Shown in pieces: positions 9,790-20,976 of a stretch of DNA of 64,000 bases (within the stretch, counting starts at the first letter, position 1; each line of letters opens with the position of its first letter). A program made the position numbers and the translations under genes. The DNA is from Hemerocallis citrina (Eukaryota; Streptophyta; Magnoliopsida; Asparagales; Asphodelaceae). The stretch is from NCBI GenBank assembly GCA_017893485.1, contig CM030363.1:111409073-111473072 (forward strand). Reading direction: 5' to 3'. The notes beneath the pieces were generated by a model. The model did no database searches. It was given only the letters and a program-made list of their open reading frames with translations, and had not been told where the DNA came from.

Positions 9790-10609
9790 GATTATTTTGC
9801 TTACAATTTTTTTTGCAATTGATTGCTGCCAAATCTGCCGTTGAGATTAAGGACCTTCGCTGCTGACTATGAGACAGTGGGTAATGAGGAACATGCAGAA
9901 GACCTTATGTGAAAAGTAAAGTTGGGGATACATGGAAGTAGTAGCGGGTTAAAAGTTATTTTGAAAACATTTTATTTTGTTTCTTGGAGTTTCACAACTT
10001 ATCTTTTCTTCTAGAATGTATTGTTGTTTTGGCACTATGAAACAAACAAAATTTTTTGTAATGAGAAGGTTCTGAATTATATAATATTCAAACTTATTTT
10101 GCATTATTGTGTTTTCTATATATAATTGTGTGAATCAATATGTGAAATAATTATATGTTCTTCGTTGTAAAAATACATTGTTTTAATTTGTAAATTTGGT
10201 TAAGCCATTCAAATATAATCAGTAATGAAGAAAAAATGTGTGTAATTGCATTCGCGAGGTAGCAATTGCAAGGGAATCAGTATCTTGCAAAACTCTGTAG
10301 CAATAGTTCATCAGCAACGGGAAAAATTCCTTTTAAAACACACTTGCAAGAGACAAATTTGTTGTAGATATTCTCTTATATTTGGGGATAGCAAGGTACA
10401 ACTTCCATTGCAGATATTCTATTGTGGCTAATATTCGCAAGAGATAGTTAAAATTCCGTTGCGAATGTGTACATTAACCAGGAGAGATTTCGCAACAGCA
10501 CAATTACAAGGGAATGAAGAAAAATTCCCTTACAAATGTACACTAACTATGGAATTGTACTCTTCTACAAGGAAAATTTCTATTGCGGCTGTAGCATTTT
10601 CTACTAGTG
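9790..10609 (+). other. Probable CTNNBL1 3' UTR and CACTA right subterminal region
   Basis: Bases after the CTNNBL1 stop to about 10090 are AT-rich and could be the captured 3' UTR. From about 10245 to 10590 short TTGCGAA/GCAAGAGA-like motifs recur in both orientations and match motifs near the left end (6636-6780), marking CACTA subterminal repeats. No gene is visible; the two ~60-70 codon frames here are products of the repeats. Confidence 0.6.
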
Positions 10610-10612
10610 TGC

Positions 10613-11046
10613 TATCCACAGTTTTCTCTAAGGACACTCTTTTCTTTCTTTTTAGATCAAGTATTTACAGGTACTGAAGGAACCATACCAGAAGGAATTG
10701 GTGAGTAGCAATTTTAGAGATGGAGCTGAATTGCACTACTTAGATCTATTATACTGCTAGATTATTTCTTTGAACATTGTTATGACTTTGTACTTTGTTT
10801 TGGGCTTGTGTTCCCGGAGTTTGTTTTTCCCAGATGTTGAATTTTTGTGTTGTATATTATTATTGTTGGATTATTTCATTTATTATTGAAGTTATCTTGA
10901 TTCATATGATTATATCTCTTTGCATGGTTATATCTGTTGTTGCATATTATTGAGTTAGTCTAGTATAGCTTATGGTGGTGTTTACATCATTTGCTGGGCC
11001 TACGTTACGTGTTCGTATTCCGTATTTTAGAAAGTGGGGCGTGACA
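10613..11046 (+). other. LTR A 3' terminal segment
   Basis: It resumes LTR A after the CACTA and carries the conserved family 3' end: an AGTATTTACAGGTACTGAAGG-like stretch (matching TTCACAGATAATAAAGGAG near 26228 in LTR C), a (T/G)TTG-rich stretch, then GTTCGTATTCCGTATT and the terminal GGGGCGTGACA. The TSD TACCT follows at 11047-11051. Confidence 0.8.
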
Positions 11047-11990
11047 TACCTGCTCGTCATGCTCCAAGCACATGAGACATCTGGACGAGTAAATAACGTG
11101 GCATATATGATAGATCCAATTGCAGATGCATACGGAATCTTAGTCATGCGGTCTCTCTCATCTTAAGTGGAAGGACAGTGAGCCTTAGACAGGCTTACAC
11201 CATGCGACATAGGGAGAATCCTTTCTTGGACTCTTGCATATTGTAGCATTTCAATACTTTGTCTATGTACTCTGACTCAGGCCAAGCAGTCTTCCTGGTT
11301 TATCACTATAGTTCTTGATGCCTAATACATAGGTAGCTTCACCCAAGTCCTTCATGGAAAAGTATTTTCCTAGCCAAGTCTTTATTGACTATAAGGTAGG
11401 GATGTCATTCCCTATGAGTAGTATGTCATCTACATACAACACCAGAAATACAACTGTGCTCCCACTAACCTTCTTGTAGACACAAGGTTCATCTTCATTC
11501 TCGATGAAACTAAACTCTTTGATTGCATCATCAAAACGAAGATTCCAACTTCTAGAAGCTTGCTTTAATCCATAAATAGATCGTTGTAGTTTACACATCT
11601 TTCCACAAGCCTTTGGAGTGAAAAAACCCTCAGGCTGTGTCAAGTACGCATCCGCGAGAAGATTCTATTTAGGAAAATAGTTTTGACATCCATCTGCCAG
11701 ATTTCATAATCATGATATGCTGCAACAGCAAGAAAGATCCGAATGGATTTAAGCATGACCACTGGAAAAAAAGTCTCATCATAGTCTACACCATGAACTT
11801 GTTTGAAACCTTTAACCACCAACCGCCCCTTAAAGGTATGCACATTACCATCCATGTCAGTTTTCTTCTTGAAAACCCATTTTCACCCAATAGCTTTTAC
11901 CCCTACAGGTGAGTCTACCAAGGTCCATACTTGGTTAGTATACATAGATTCCATCTCATATCTCATGGTCTCAAGCCATGTCTAAGAATC
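11047..11990 (-). pseudogene. Ty1/copia reverse transcriptase (broken)
   Basis: Minus-strand RT fragments in three frames: KWVFKKKTDMDGNVHTFKGR then VDYDETFFPVVMLKSIR (11855-11640); QPEGFFTPKACGKMCKLQRS then IYGLKQASRSWN and the catalytic VLYVDDILLIGND (11643-11389); and MTKIPYASAIGSIIYAT ... DVSCAWSMTSRY ending at 11047. The YVDD active site is intact, but stops and frameshifts separate the blocks, for example after IFLNRIFSRMRT. The RNase H that should follow is at 1-292. RT copies element RNA into cDNA. The family resembles the large plant group whose RNase H reads YLRRTKDLFLVYG. Confidence 0.88.
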
Positions 11991-12307
11991 TTGGCCTTTT
12001 ACGGCTTCCTCATAAGTTGTAGGCTCATCATGATCCACAAGTAATATATCACCATGTTGAGTCACGAGAAATTCATATCTCTTGGGTTGATGAGGTATCC
12101 TACTAGACTTACATAGGCCTTGTGCTATTTGAGCAAGTGGTTGTTCCACAACAATTTGTGGAATCTGCTCCATTTCCACCATTGCTTCGCTGCTATTTTG
12201 CAAAGTTTGAATTTCTTCAAGTTCTATTATTCTCCCACTAGTTATTTTAGAGACAAATTCTCTCTCTAGGAATACAGAAGTCCGTGCGACAAACACTTTG
12301 CCTTCGG
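11991..12307 (-). pseudogene. Ty1/copia IN-RT linker region
   Basis: A minus-strand frame (12326-11982) reads GKVFVARTSVFLEREFVSK, then low-complexity linker QTLQNSSEAMVEMEQ, then SSRIPHQPKRYEFLV and TYEEAVKGQDS. In copia polyproteins this stretch joins the integrase C-terminus to RT; the RxSxRxxxxPxRYE phrase just before RT is typical. It is open here, but its neighbours are broken. Confidence 0.8.
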
Positions 12308-13070
12308 TCAGATTACAAAGAAGCACTTATCAGATTTGGGGCCAAGTTTATCAGGAACTTCGCACCTTACATAGGCTTCACAATCACAAATCTTCATAAA
12401 GGACACACTAGGACGCCTCCCAGTCCATATCTCATATGGTGTCTCTTGAACAGTTTTAAATGGAACACGGTTAAGTGTGAAAGCAGCTGTTAATAGAGCA
12501 TGTCCCCAGAAGGAGCTTGGAAGATCTGCATGACTCATCATTAATCAGACCATGTCTAACAAGGTCTGGTTCCTCTTCTTAGAGAAACAATTCCATTGCG
12601 GTGTTCCAGGGAGAGTGAGTTGAGATATTATCCCACACTCTTTTAGAAGGTCATCAAAATCTTGGCTCAAGTACTCACCACCTCGATTTGATCAAAGGAC
12701 TTTAATACTTTTACCAAGTTGACTTTGTACCTCATTTTATAATTCTTTGAACATTTCAAATGACTTTGATTTGCTTTTCATCAGATACACAAATCCATAT
12801 CTACTGAAATCATCAGTAAATGTAATGAAGTACTGAAAACCTCCTCTAGCCAATGTGTTAAAAGGTCCACAAACATCACTATGTATGAGACCTAAAATAT
12901 CACTAGCCCTTTCACCTTTACTAGTGAATAGAGCTTTTGTCATCTTGCCCAACAAACAAGGTTCACATACCTCATATGATTCAAAATCAAATGAGTCCAA
13001 GAATCCATCTTTATGGAGTTTGCGGTTTTCATTTATGTGGCCTAAATGACAATGTCAAAGGTATCGAATA
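12308..13070 (-). pseudogene. Ty1/copia integrase (broken)
   Basis: The GAG-pre-IN/zinc region is visible as LGHINENRKLHKDGF and CEPCLLGKMTKALF (13050-12920). The catalytic core follows as LIHSDVCGPFNTLARGG and YFITFTDDFSRYGFVYLM (13000-12737), holding the first two core Asp residues. After stops, NRGGEYLSQDFDD carries the Glu segment (about 12690), and SFWGHALLTAAFTLNRVP then TPYEIWTGRRPS (12541-12308) form the C-terminal part. At least three in-frame stops break it. Integrase would join cDNA ends to the genome. Confidence 0.85.
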
Positions 13071-13920
13071 ATTTGATTTGAACCTCTTAGTATTTATATT
13101 ATAGACGGGCATTTCGAGATCGAGAATATAAAGTCCATTACTCAATTGTGAACTAGCATAACAGATATCATTCAAATAAATAAAACAACTTTTGTCCTTT
13201 ATTATAAATGAAAAACCCTTCTTGCGTAAACAAGAAATAGAAATAATAATTCTACTAATAGCAGGTACAAAATAAAGGTTCTCTAACTCAATGATAAGCC
13301 CAGCGGGTAATGATAAATGACAAGTTCCTACAGTTAAAGTAGCAACTTTTGCTCCATTTCCAACTCGTAAGTCAACTTCGCCCTTAGCCAATGGTCTACT
13401 CCTTTTAAGATCTTGTACATTTACACAAAGTTGAGATCCACATCCACTATCTAATATCCAAGATGCAGATGTAGATAAATTGACCTTGACAACAAAAATA
13501 ACTGTAGTGGAAGTCTCACTTCCTTTCTTCTTCTTAAGCTCCCCCAAATCCTTATGGCAGTTCCTCTTCCAATGTCTGGTCTCACCACAGTGGAAGCATG
13601 TGCCCTCCTTGGCCACCCCACCCTTAGGTTTCACGGCATATTGCCCATGCCATTCTCCTTGCCTTTGGGTTTCTTAATCTGCTTTTTGCCCTTGCCCTTA
13701 CCTTTGGCCTGTTGGACCATCATAATGGTCTTTCCCTTACTAATATTCTGTTCAGCAGTTCTTAACATGCTTAGCAGTTCTGGCAGAGATTTGTCAATTT
13801 CATTGATGTTTTAGTTCATGACGAATGGACTACAACTTTCTGGCAACCATTGCAGGACCAAGTCAGTGGCCAACTCTTGACCCAATGGGAAACCAAGCCT
13901 TTCAAGATAAATATGCAAAA
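13071..13920 (-). pseudogene. Ty1/copia gag C-terminus and protease
   Basis: From right to left on the minus strand: the gag end (LGFPLGQELATDLVLQ, then SLPELLSMLRTAEQN, about 13910-13745), a Lys-rich linker, a CCHC zinc knuckle CFHCGETRHWKRNC (about 13590), then the aspartic protease WILDSGCGSQLCVNV (about 13455) and the downstream LRVGNGAKVATLTVGTC and LENLYFVPAISR motifs. The 13634-13029 frame covers knuckle and protease without a stop, while the gag part is in another frame. The N-terminal half of gag is not recognisable. Confidence 0.85.
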
Positions 13921-15417
13921 ATAGAAATATTCAAAATAAATATTATTTCACAGAAATATCCAAAGTAAGAAATATTTAACCATCAACAAAAATATGCAGA
14001 GTATGTATCATGACATTGAAATATTTAATAAGGTCTTTTATTAAATGTGCCTCCTACTATTTTTATTCAAATCAATTACCCTCATCATTGACTCGAAAAA
14101 TCTCACCGTAAGGTTTTCTAGTAGGCCAAGATCCATATTTCACCTAGTTTTGAGTCAGTTTTGGCTGGTCACCCAAAATTCAGTTATTTAGGTAGGGAAC
14201 ATTTTCCAATTATATCATATACAACTCTTGGATAGTTGGATGAGTAACACTTACTCTAATCTATCTCAAAGATTAAAGCCCAACTCTAAGCCTCTAAACC
14301 TTCAATCCTATTGAAATAGTCTAGTTACGTCAGACCTAATGGTTGGCAATTGAATATTACTTTTATCCTATCGCGTCTTACTAGGATAGATAAAGGCACC
14401 CTGCTTTGACAGACCTACACTTAATTGAACCTAGCCTGGACAAGTGCCATGCATTGGAAGGCATCTTATTGCAACATAATATTTACTTTGAGCGATTTTG
14501 TTATTTTATTAATTGATCTCACCATTCATCATCCATTAGCATACAACAATGCATTTCATACAAAATTATGTGACCTGGTTGTGGCCCTAACTCACTGATT
14601 CTCTCAAGCCAATGAGAGTATCAAAAACTGAATAAAGGAATTGTACCGTCTTCTCCAAGCAACTTTCCAATCTTGTTCTTGTATGGTTGCCAATTCCTTG
14701 CCTCCTCAGTGAGATTACATTTACATATAAAGAAATAATGTACAATTGGAGTTTAGAAAGAAAAGATTATATTGAGATTGTTGAGATAAAGGCACGACAC
14801 GCAGACCGTATTCAAAATACCAAAAGATAAACAATACATCACTGAACATAAACCATGTATCACAGAATTAAACAATGCATCACTGAACCAAGGCCACAAC
14901 CATGCACCATGTATCACAGAATATAATAATCAAAGAATATGTTGTTATGATTTTATTTTATTTTTTTAACAAAAAAAAGAAAAAAATAGATTGGTTTTTG
15001 GGGAATCATTATTGCCCTGCGTAGAGCTGATGCGGGGGTCAAGGGGAGGCCGCCGCTTGAGGGGTTGCAGGGCAGCACCCCGCAGCAAAAATTTGCCTCA
15101 TCATCCCTTGCCATTGCCAGAGCATGAACCCTTCATGTTTTAAGAAACCCTAACGCCACGGCAAAAGACGCAGGTGCATGAACTATTCATGCTTTAAAAA
15201 ACCCTAACGTCACTGCAAATCACATATTTTCAGGGTTTTCAATGGTTCCAAACCGATGGCTACCCTAGTCTTGCATCTGTATTAACAATCAATACATAAA
15301 TGAATCCTGATATTGCAACTATTGCAAAAATTATATCACATATGAATCTGCTACCAAAAGTGCAAACATATCACAAATAGTCACATACCTTTCATAACTG
15401 AATTATGGTTTCGCAAT
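13921..15417 (-). other. Copia leader / gag N-terminal region, non-coding as it stands
   Basis: About 1.5 kb between the recognisable gag and the PBS. It is AT-rich with no long frame on either strand. A phrase CCATGTATCACAGAAT is repeated near 14850 and 14910, and AACCCTAACG(C/T)CAC near 15150 and 15200. I cannot identify the N-terminal gag in it. It may be leader plus decayed gag, or hold an unrecognised older insertion. Confidence 0.5.
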
Positions 15418-15430
15418 GGCTCTGATACCA
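15418..15430 (-). other. Copia primer-binding site (tRNA-iMet)
   Basis: On the minus strand this reads TGGTATCAGAGCC, complementary to the 3' end of plant initiator-Met tRNA and followed by ATTGCG. It lies one base from the LTR end (...AAACCTAACA), fixing element orientation and the 15432 LTR boundary. Confidence 0.9.
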
Positions 15431-15431
15431 C

Positions 15432-16944
15432 TGTTAGGTTTCGGTGGTAGTCTCAGATCAAATACACAGAGGAAAAATTACAAAGAAATATCAAAATCTA
15501 GCCATGGATCCATGCAAAAACCATAAATCGTGTTTAGGAGTTATAGCTTGAAGATGGATCTGCTGTCTCCAAAGAATGTCGATCATAGCACTGCAATATT
15601 ACTGTGCCTCTACGGTATCCACATGAACGGATCAAATCTAGCTTTCTCTCAGGCTGTGGTGCTATCTTCGGGAAGGGGATGTTCCTCATGATATCTCTCT
15701 CACGCAATTTTTGTGACCACTAGAGTTTTCGCATGTAACACTTTTCCACAGATACGTATCATATGTATAGCTAGAAAATCAATCCTAAGTGAGTAATGAG
15801 GCTGTTGGACTCACAATCTGACCTGGTTCAGATTCGTGTGTGGGTCTTTGAACTTTAGTTATCCCATTTAATCCAGTTAAATGTCCAGCCAATGTCAGGA
15901 GTCAATGTCTTACTTGGATCCCCAATTAAATTCATCTTATGAATTTAAATCTCAATTTTGATCCATTCTAAGTCTGTGCCCCTGTAGGTTCCCGTTACTT
16001 TGACAGTAATACTAAAATCATATTCTCGTATTACAAACAGTGAGCGGTATTTAGCAATACATCACTCTACTCAAGTAATGGAAATGTCAGTGATTAGACA
16101 TAACCTATCTGTGACCAATGTTAACATGTAGTCTAGTCTCTTTGTCCAGATATCTTAATTGACCACAAGGCATAGAGCGTGTCACCCTTGTATAGTTCAA
16201 TCGTTGGTTTCTTGATGCCAGAGTAGACTTACTAAAAGAAATGAGCTCAATATCTCATGTTGACTCATTTGCACATGGCCGTGCATTTTGTAGTCTCACT
16301 CAATCAAGGGGTCCATAAATATCGCTTCTGTTATGTAAGAGGGACAAATCCTATCTAAGTCACTCACATCTCTCTACATGATTTGTAGGATATCCAATAG
16401 TCATCTTTATAATCACCTTAGTATAGGCCACGTTTGACGACATTAAAACATATAACTTATCATGTAGGGAACCGTAGTGACTTCATGTCAAAGAACTACA
16501 TACACCATGGTCACTGTGAGAACCGCTTATGACACTCACGTAACGATCTATGCAGCGTTCTCTTAGTGGGTCAGTCCAATACATTATTACTATAATATGT
16601 ACCCATGTGAAGACTTGATATCTCATATCCATACCCCGTGATATATGGTCATCATTCTACGCAGATACTAGTCTCTATGCATTACTGTTGTCCTAATTCA
16701 TAATAATACTTTACTAGGGACAGTTAAGAATAGTTATCTGATTACAACCATTATGATCTCACAATCAAGTCATGCACATGATATCCCATGGTATTGAACC
16801 TACTATTCAAAGAATTTTATTATGTTCATTTAATTACAATAAACAACACAATAAATGAAATGCCTCATATATGAATTAAATATCATGATACAATTTAAAC
16901 TAGTAACGTCAATACACAACTGGCTTCTAGGGCATACACCAACA
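15432..16944 (-). repeat. 5' LTR of the minus-strand copia element
   Basis: 1513 bp. Read on the minus strand it starts TGTTGGTGTATGCCCTAGAA and ends CCGAAACCTAACA, with canonical TG...CA ends next to the PBS. It is inverted relative to, and clearly homologous with, the LTR at 17339-18860 (GGATACCGTAGAG and TGACCCACnnnGAGAACGCTG blocks occur in both). The LTR drives transcription and carries the polyadenylation signals of the element. Confidence 0.88.
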
Positions 16945-17338
16945 ACAAGAGTCCAAGAAAGGATTCCTCCTTATATCGCATGGTGTAAGCCTGTCTAAGG
17001 CTCAATGTCCTTCACTCTAGATGAAAATATGCTCTAAGCATGACGAGCAGGTACCAGTCCTAGAATTGTTGATCTGGTGGACCACTATTATGATAACAAT
17101 GGGGCCATTGTACAAGCTAAGATGCCTAGATCTCACAAGCGCTCCAAACATATACTTAGGCACTTCCATCTCATTCGAGAGATCATTCATAAAGGAGATG
17201 TGAAGATATGCAGAGTACCGATATATGATAACATCGCTGACCATTGACAAAGCCTCTTGCACAACAATAGCATGAGGGACACACTACATCTATAAGCATT
17301 AGATTTATGTCCGATTGGCTATAGTGCAAGTAGGAGAT
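16945..17338 (+). pseudogene. Plus-strand copia RT/RNase H 3' fragment
   Basis: This reads SKKGFLLISHGVSLSKAQCP (RT end), then jumps to SKHDEQVPV (corresponding to the SMTSRYQ region), then RNase H C-terminal phrases such as TMGPLYKLRCLDLTS, ERSFIKEM and SIRFMSDWL before a stop. Compared with the minus-strand copy, an internal part of RT and the start of RNase H are deleted. It ends in a polypurine tract (AAGTAGGAGAT, 17328-17338) directly before the LTR. It is therefore the 3' end of a second, plus-strand copia element of the same family. Confidence 0.82.
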
Positions 17339-18860
17339 TGTTGGTGTATGCCCTAGAGGCCAGTTGTGTATTGACATTACTTGTTTGCATTGTATCATGA
17401 TATTTATTTTATATATGAGGTATTTAATTTATTGTGTTGTTTATTGCGATTAAATGAACATAATAAAGTCCTTAGTCAAGTGCATGTTCAATACCATGGG
17501 ATATCAAGTGCATGACTTAATTGTGAGATCCTATTGGTTGTAATCAGAACACTAGCTATAAATATCCATAGTCAAGTATTATTGTGAATTAGGACAACAA
17601 TAATAAATATAGATTAGTATGAGCATAGACTGATGATCATATATCACAGGTCATGGATATGAGATATCAAGTCTTCACATGGATACATATTAAAGTAATA
17701 ATGTATAGGACTGACCCACCATGAGAACGCTGCATGGATCATTACGTGAGTGTAATAAGTGGTTCTCACAGTGACCATGATATATGTAGTCCTTTGACTT
17801 GAAGTCATTATGGTTCCCTACATGATAAGTTATATATTTTAATGTCGTCAAACGCTGCCTGTAATAAGGTAATTATAAAGTTGACTATTGGATATACTAC
17901 ATATTATGCAGAGGGATGTGAGTGACTTAGATAGGATTTGTCCCTCTTACATAACAGGAGAAATATCTTTGGATCCCTTGATTGAGTGAGACTGCAAAAT
18001 GCATGGATGTGCTGAAATGAGTCAATATGAGATATTGAGCTTATTTGTTTTAGTAAGTCTACTCGAATATCAAGAAAGCAAAGATTGAACTATACAAGGG
18101 TGACACGCTCTACGCCTTGTGGTCAATTAGATATCTAGACAAAAAGACCAGACTATATGGTAACATTGGTCACGAATAGGTTATGTCAAATTACTGACAT
18201 TCCTGTTACTTGTGTAGCAGTGATATATTGCTAGATACTGCTCATTGTTTGTAACACTAGAATACGATTTTAGAATTACTTGCAACGTAATGGGAACCTG
18301 CAGGGTTACACACTTAGAATGGATTGAAATTAGATTTAAATTCATGGGATGAATTTAATTGGGAATCTTAGTAAGACTTGGACTCCTAACATGGTTGAGT
18401 AATTAATTAGATTAAATGGGTCATCTAAAGTTCAAAGGCTCACACACAAATCTGACCTAGGTCAGATTATGAGCCTAACATCATTTTTACTCTCTCATGG
18501 TTGATTTTCTGCATCTATGTATATATGATACGTAGCTGTGGAAAAGGTATAGTTGAGAAAAACCCTAGCCAACACAGAAATTGAGAGAGGGAGTGATTGT
18601 GAGTAACATCCCCTTCCCACAGCTAGCACCGCGGCATGAGGTAAAGCTTGATTTGATCCGTTCGTATGGATACCGTAGAGACATCACAATATTGTGGTGT
18701 TGTGATCGGCATACTGTGGAGATAGCAAGTCCATCTTTAAGGTATAATTTCTAAACACGATATATGGTTTTCGGATGTATCTATGGCTAGATTTTGATAT
18801 TTTCTATTTTTTTGTAATTTTTTTGCTGCACATTTATTCTTAGATTACCCTCAAAACCTA
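17339..18860 (+). repeat. 3' LTR of a plus-strand copia element
   Basis: It begins TGTTGGTGTATGCCCTAGAG right after the polypurine tract and runs about 1522 bp to ...CTCAAAACCTA, where the final ACA expected from the partner LTR is replaced by GGTAAG of the Tat element. It is an inverted copy of 15432-16944, so the two could form a ~1.5-kb stem with a ~0.4-kb loop. The right boundary is uncertain by a few bases. Confidence 0.85.
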
Positions 18861-19899
18861 GGTAAGTTCCTGGGCGTATCACTTTAGAGGCCTTGTACGA
18901 GACTTCCCTGTTGGGGCCAGCTTTCCTCTCCTGCTTGGCTCAGAGACATTAAGAATTCTCAGCACCATGTCACCTTTAACATTAGCAGAACGTACCTTCT
19001 TGTTGTAGCATCGTTCTACCCGTTGTTGGTAGACATTTGTCCTGATGGCTGAGCATTTGAGAACTTTATCAAGGAGATCATGGTTGGCCCGAAGGCCGTC
19101 TAGATTTAAGCCTTCATCAAAGCTCATAATTTGAGGAGAAGGCTATCAGACCTTTAGGGGAATGATGGCTTCGGTTCCAAAAGTGAGGTTGAAGGGTGAA
19201 TCCCCTATTGAAATCCTCTTGGTCATTCAGTACGACCAAAGCAAACTAGGCAGCTCATCGACCCACAATCCTTTGGGGATTTGTCCAATCGCTTCTTGAA
19301 GCCTTCTAGGATTTGATGATTGGCGTTCTCGACTTGCCCATTGGAATGGGGGTGAGAAATGGAGAAGAACCTCTGTTGAAACCCTAGGTCCTCGCAGAAC
19401 TTGCGGATCCCTTTTTCCACGAACTGAGGGTCATTGTTGGTAATTAAGATCCGAGCGATCCCGAACCGGCAAATAATGTGCTTCTAAAAGAACTATAGGG
19501 CTTTATGCTCGATGATGGTGACTAAAGGCTCCACTTCCACCCACTTCGTGAAGTAATCAATTGCGATAATTTGGAAGAGTCGATGACCCGTTGCCTTAGG
19601 AAAATGGCCGACCATATCCATCCCCCACATGGCGAAGGGAGCTGGGCACGCCAACGACTTGAGCTCATTATGGGGGACATGCTTGACTGAAGAGAACCTT
19701 TTATATGGACCGCATTTCTGGATGAGGTCCTGAATATCCTGTAACAACATGGGCCAATAATATCCATGGTTGAGGACCTTTCTTGAGAGCAACTTGCTGC
19801 CCATGTGGCAACTTCCGACTCCTCCATGCATCCCCCGAGGGCTAGGCATCGAAGGTACGGTCGTCCGTCTACCTTTGTATATGATCGCCTAAAGAGCAC
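18861..19899 (-). pseudogene. Tat integrase (broken)
   Basis: Right to left: the zinc-domain and linker region (NHGYYWPMLLQDIQDLI, CGPYKRFSSVKHVPHNEL), the core FAMWGMDMVGHFPKATG with its first Asp, and IAIDYFTKWVEVEPL (19849-19493). Then FCEDLGFQQRFFSISHPHSN and GQVENANHQILEGFKKRL (19420-19223). The C-terminal end is SEPSRRGKLAPT (about 18900), cut off before the element end. Frames change at least three times. The VEVEPL and SEPSRRGKLAP wording is typical of Tat/Athila-type integrases. Confidence 0.87.
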
Positions 19900-20179
19900 T
19901 CCTTCGATTATTACAAATCTTTCAGCTCTTGCTCAATTTTTTCGTGCTTCAGACTAGTCATGCGGTAGCTCACCATTTCTAAAAATTTTCATCATCGGGT
20001 CCATCCATGTCACTGGCTGTGCTGCTAGATCGAGGCAGAGGATCTCGAGGTTCTCTCTCTCAATGCTTGGTTAGACGAGGACCTCTACTAGTACCGTGCG
20101 ATCGAGACCCTCAAAGGAAGAGGACACGAACTTGCAAATAGCATCTTCTGGTAGTTCTGCTCTTTAGGGATTCAAACAA

Positions 20180-20530
20180 CTGAAGCATATTCAAAATCTG
20201 CCAAGAGGAACCTGACATGTGCCAGGTACTGAATCATTTGGGTGTCTCAGGCATCATATTTCCCACAGACTTGATTGACTATAAGTTGGGAATCACTGAA
20301 TGCCTTGATCCGTTTATTCCCAGCTTCCAGGCTAGAAGGATTCCAACTATTAGTGCCTCGTATTCAGCTTCGTTGTTGGAGGCCTGAAAGTTAAGGCACA
20401 AGGAGTATTAGAGGACAAAGCTGTCTGAGCCATTCAGTATCACTCCTGCCCTGCTCCCTTCTTCGCAGGATAAGCCATCCACATATAAGTCCCATACTGG
20501 TTCGTCTTCCTGGGCATTAGATGTTTCAGG
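20180..20530 (-). pseudogene. Archaeal-type second RNase H of the Tat element
   Basis: The minus strand reads DLYVDGLSCEEGSRAGVIL, a stop, then FQASNNEAEYEALIVGILLA and, one frame away, IKAFSDSQLIVNQVCGKYD. These are the D...E...D motifs of the archaeal-like RNase H that Tat elements carry in addition to their own. It has a stop and a frameshift. Its place between RNase H and integrase supports the lineage assignment. Confidence 0.8.
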
Positions 20531-20670
20531 GATGGTGCACTCGTTGATGAACTCTTCGAGCGCCTGACCCTTGATAGTGATCATTAGCTTATAATTGATG
20601 TCTTACTGGCTATGTTTGATGGACCACTTGATTAGACAATAAGAGTTCTCTAGCTTGTTAAGGACCTGCT

Positions 20671-20976
20671 TTAGATGTTGGTCCGTGAGAACTTGGATGG
20701 AGTGGGATGGAAGTGAGGGCAAAGTTTCTGTGCGGCCTTGACCAAGGTGTGAAACACCTTAGCATAGCAGAGTTCGGCATCACAGAGCATCTTACTCATA
20801 TAATCGATGGGTTTCTGTACCCCATAGTCTTCTCGAATCAGGGTTGCACTGAGGGCATGATTAGACGCAACCAGGTAGAGGTGAAGGACTTCACCCGACT
20901 CTGGTTTGCTAAGGGGAGGGGGTTGGAGATGTATTCTTCCAACTGGTCGAAGGCCCGCTGCTGGGGTTCTCTCCAC
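20671..20976 (-). pseudogene. Tat RNase H
   Basis: The open minus-strand segment reads PPPLSKPESGEVLHLYLVAS then ALSATLIREDYGVQKPIDYM, SKMLCDAELCYAKVFHTL and CPHFHPTPSK. This is the gypsy RNase H (LYLAVSxxAVSAxLVRE... type) and continues from RT. The expected catalytic Asp region is degenerate. Confidence 0.82.

Larger units (their letters stand above)
6611..10609 (+). mobile_element. CACTA (En/Spm) transposon carrying captured gene exons
   Basis: A 3999-bp element whose ends are perfect 14-bp inverted repeats CACTAGTAGAAAAT, flanked by the 3-bp duplication TGC (6608-6610 and 10610-10612), the TSD length of CACTA elements. Subterminal regions are rich in short TTGCAA/TTGCGA-type motifs on both strands (6636-6780 and 10245-10590), as expected for transposase-binding repeats. 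I see no TNPA/TNPD-like transposase. The interior instead contains exons of two host genes in plus orientation (MYB3R 7119-7800, CTNNBL1 8518-9789). It is therefore a non-autonomous, gene-capturing CACTA inserted in LTR A. Confidence 0.88.
293..11046 (+). mobile_element. Solo LTR 'A' of a Tekay-like gypsy family, with nested insertions
   Basis: The segment begins TGTAACCCCTATTTTTCC and ends GTGGGGCGTGACA, the same termini as LTRs B, C and D in this window. It is flanked by TACCT at 288-292 and 11047-11051. After removing the MITE (622-1036), solo LTR G (2540-5744) and CACTA (6611-10609), about 3.1 kb of LTR remains in pieces 293-621, 1046-2539, 5750-6607 and 10613-11046. That matches the ~3.2-3.3 kb LTRs of element B. 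No PBS, coding region or second LTR is present, so this is a solo LTR left by LTR-LTR recombination. A likely TATA element (CTATAAATA) sits near 600, followed by a CT-rich leader. Confidence 0.88.
1..16944 (-). mobile_element. Ty1/copia LTR retrotransposon (partial, interrupted)
   Basis: This is a minus-strand copia element with order 5' LTR (15432-16944), initiator-Met PBS (15418-15430), non-coding leader, gag zinc knuckle, protease, integrase, RT and RNase H, the usual copia order with IN before RT. The 3' LTR is outside the window. A 10.75-kb solo LTR with nested passengers (293-11046) splits RT from RNase H. Internal stops and frameshifts show it is dead. It appears to have landed in an opposite-strand member of the same family, whose RT/RNase H resumes at 16945. 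Its TSD cannot be checked because the left end is missing. Confidence 0.85.
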
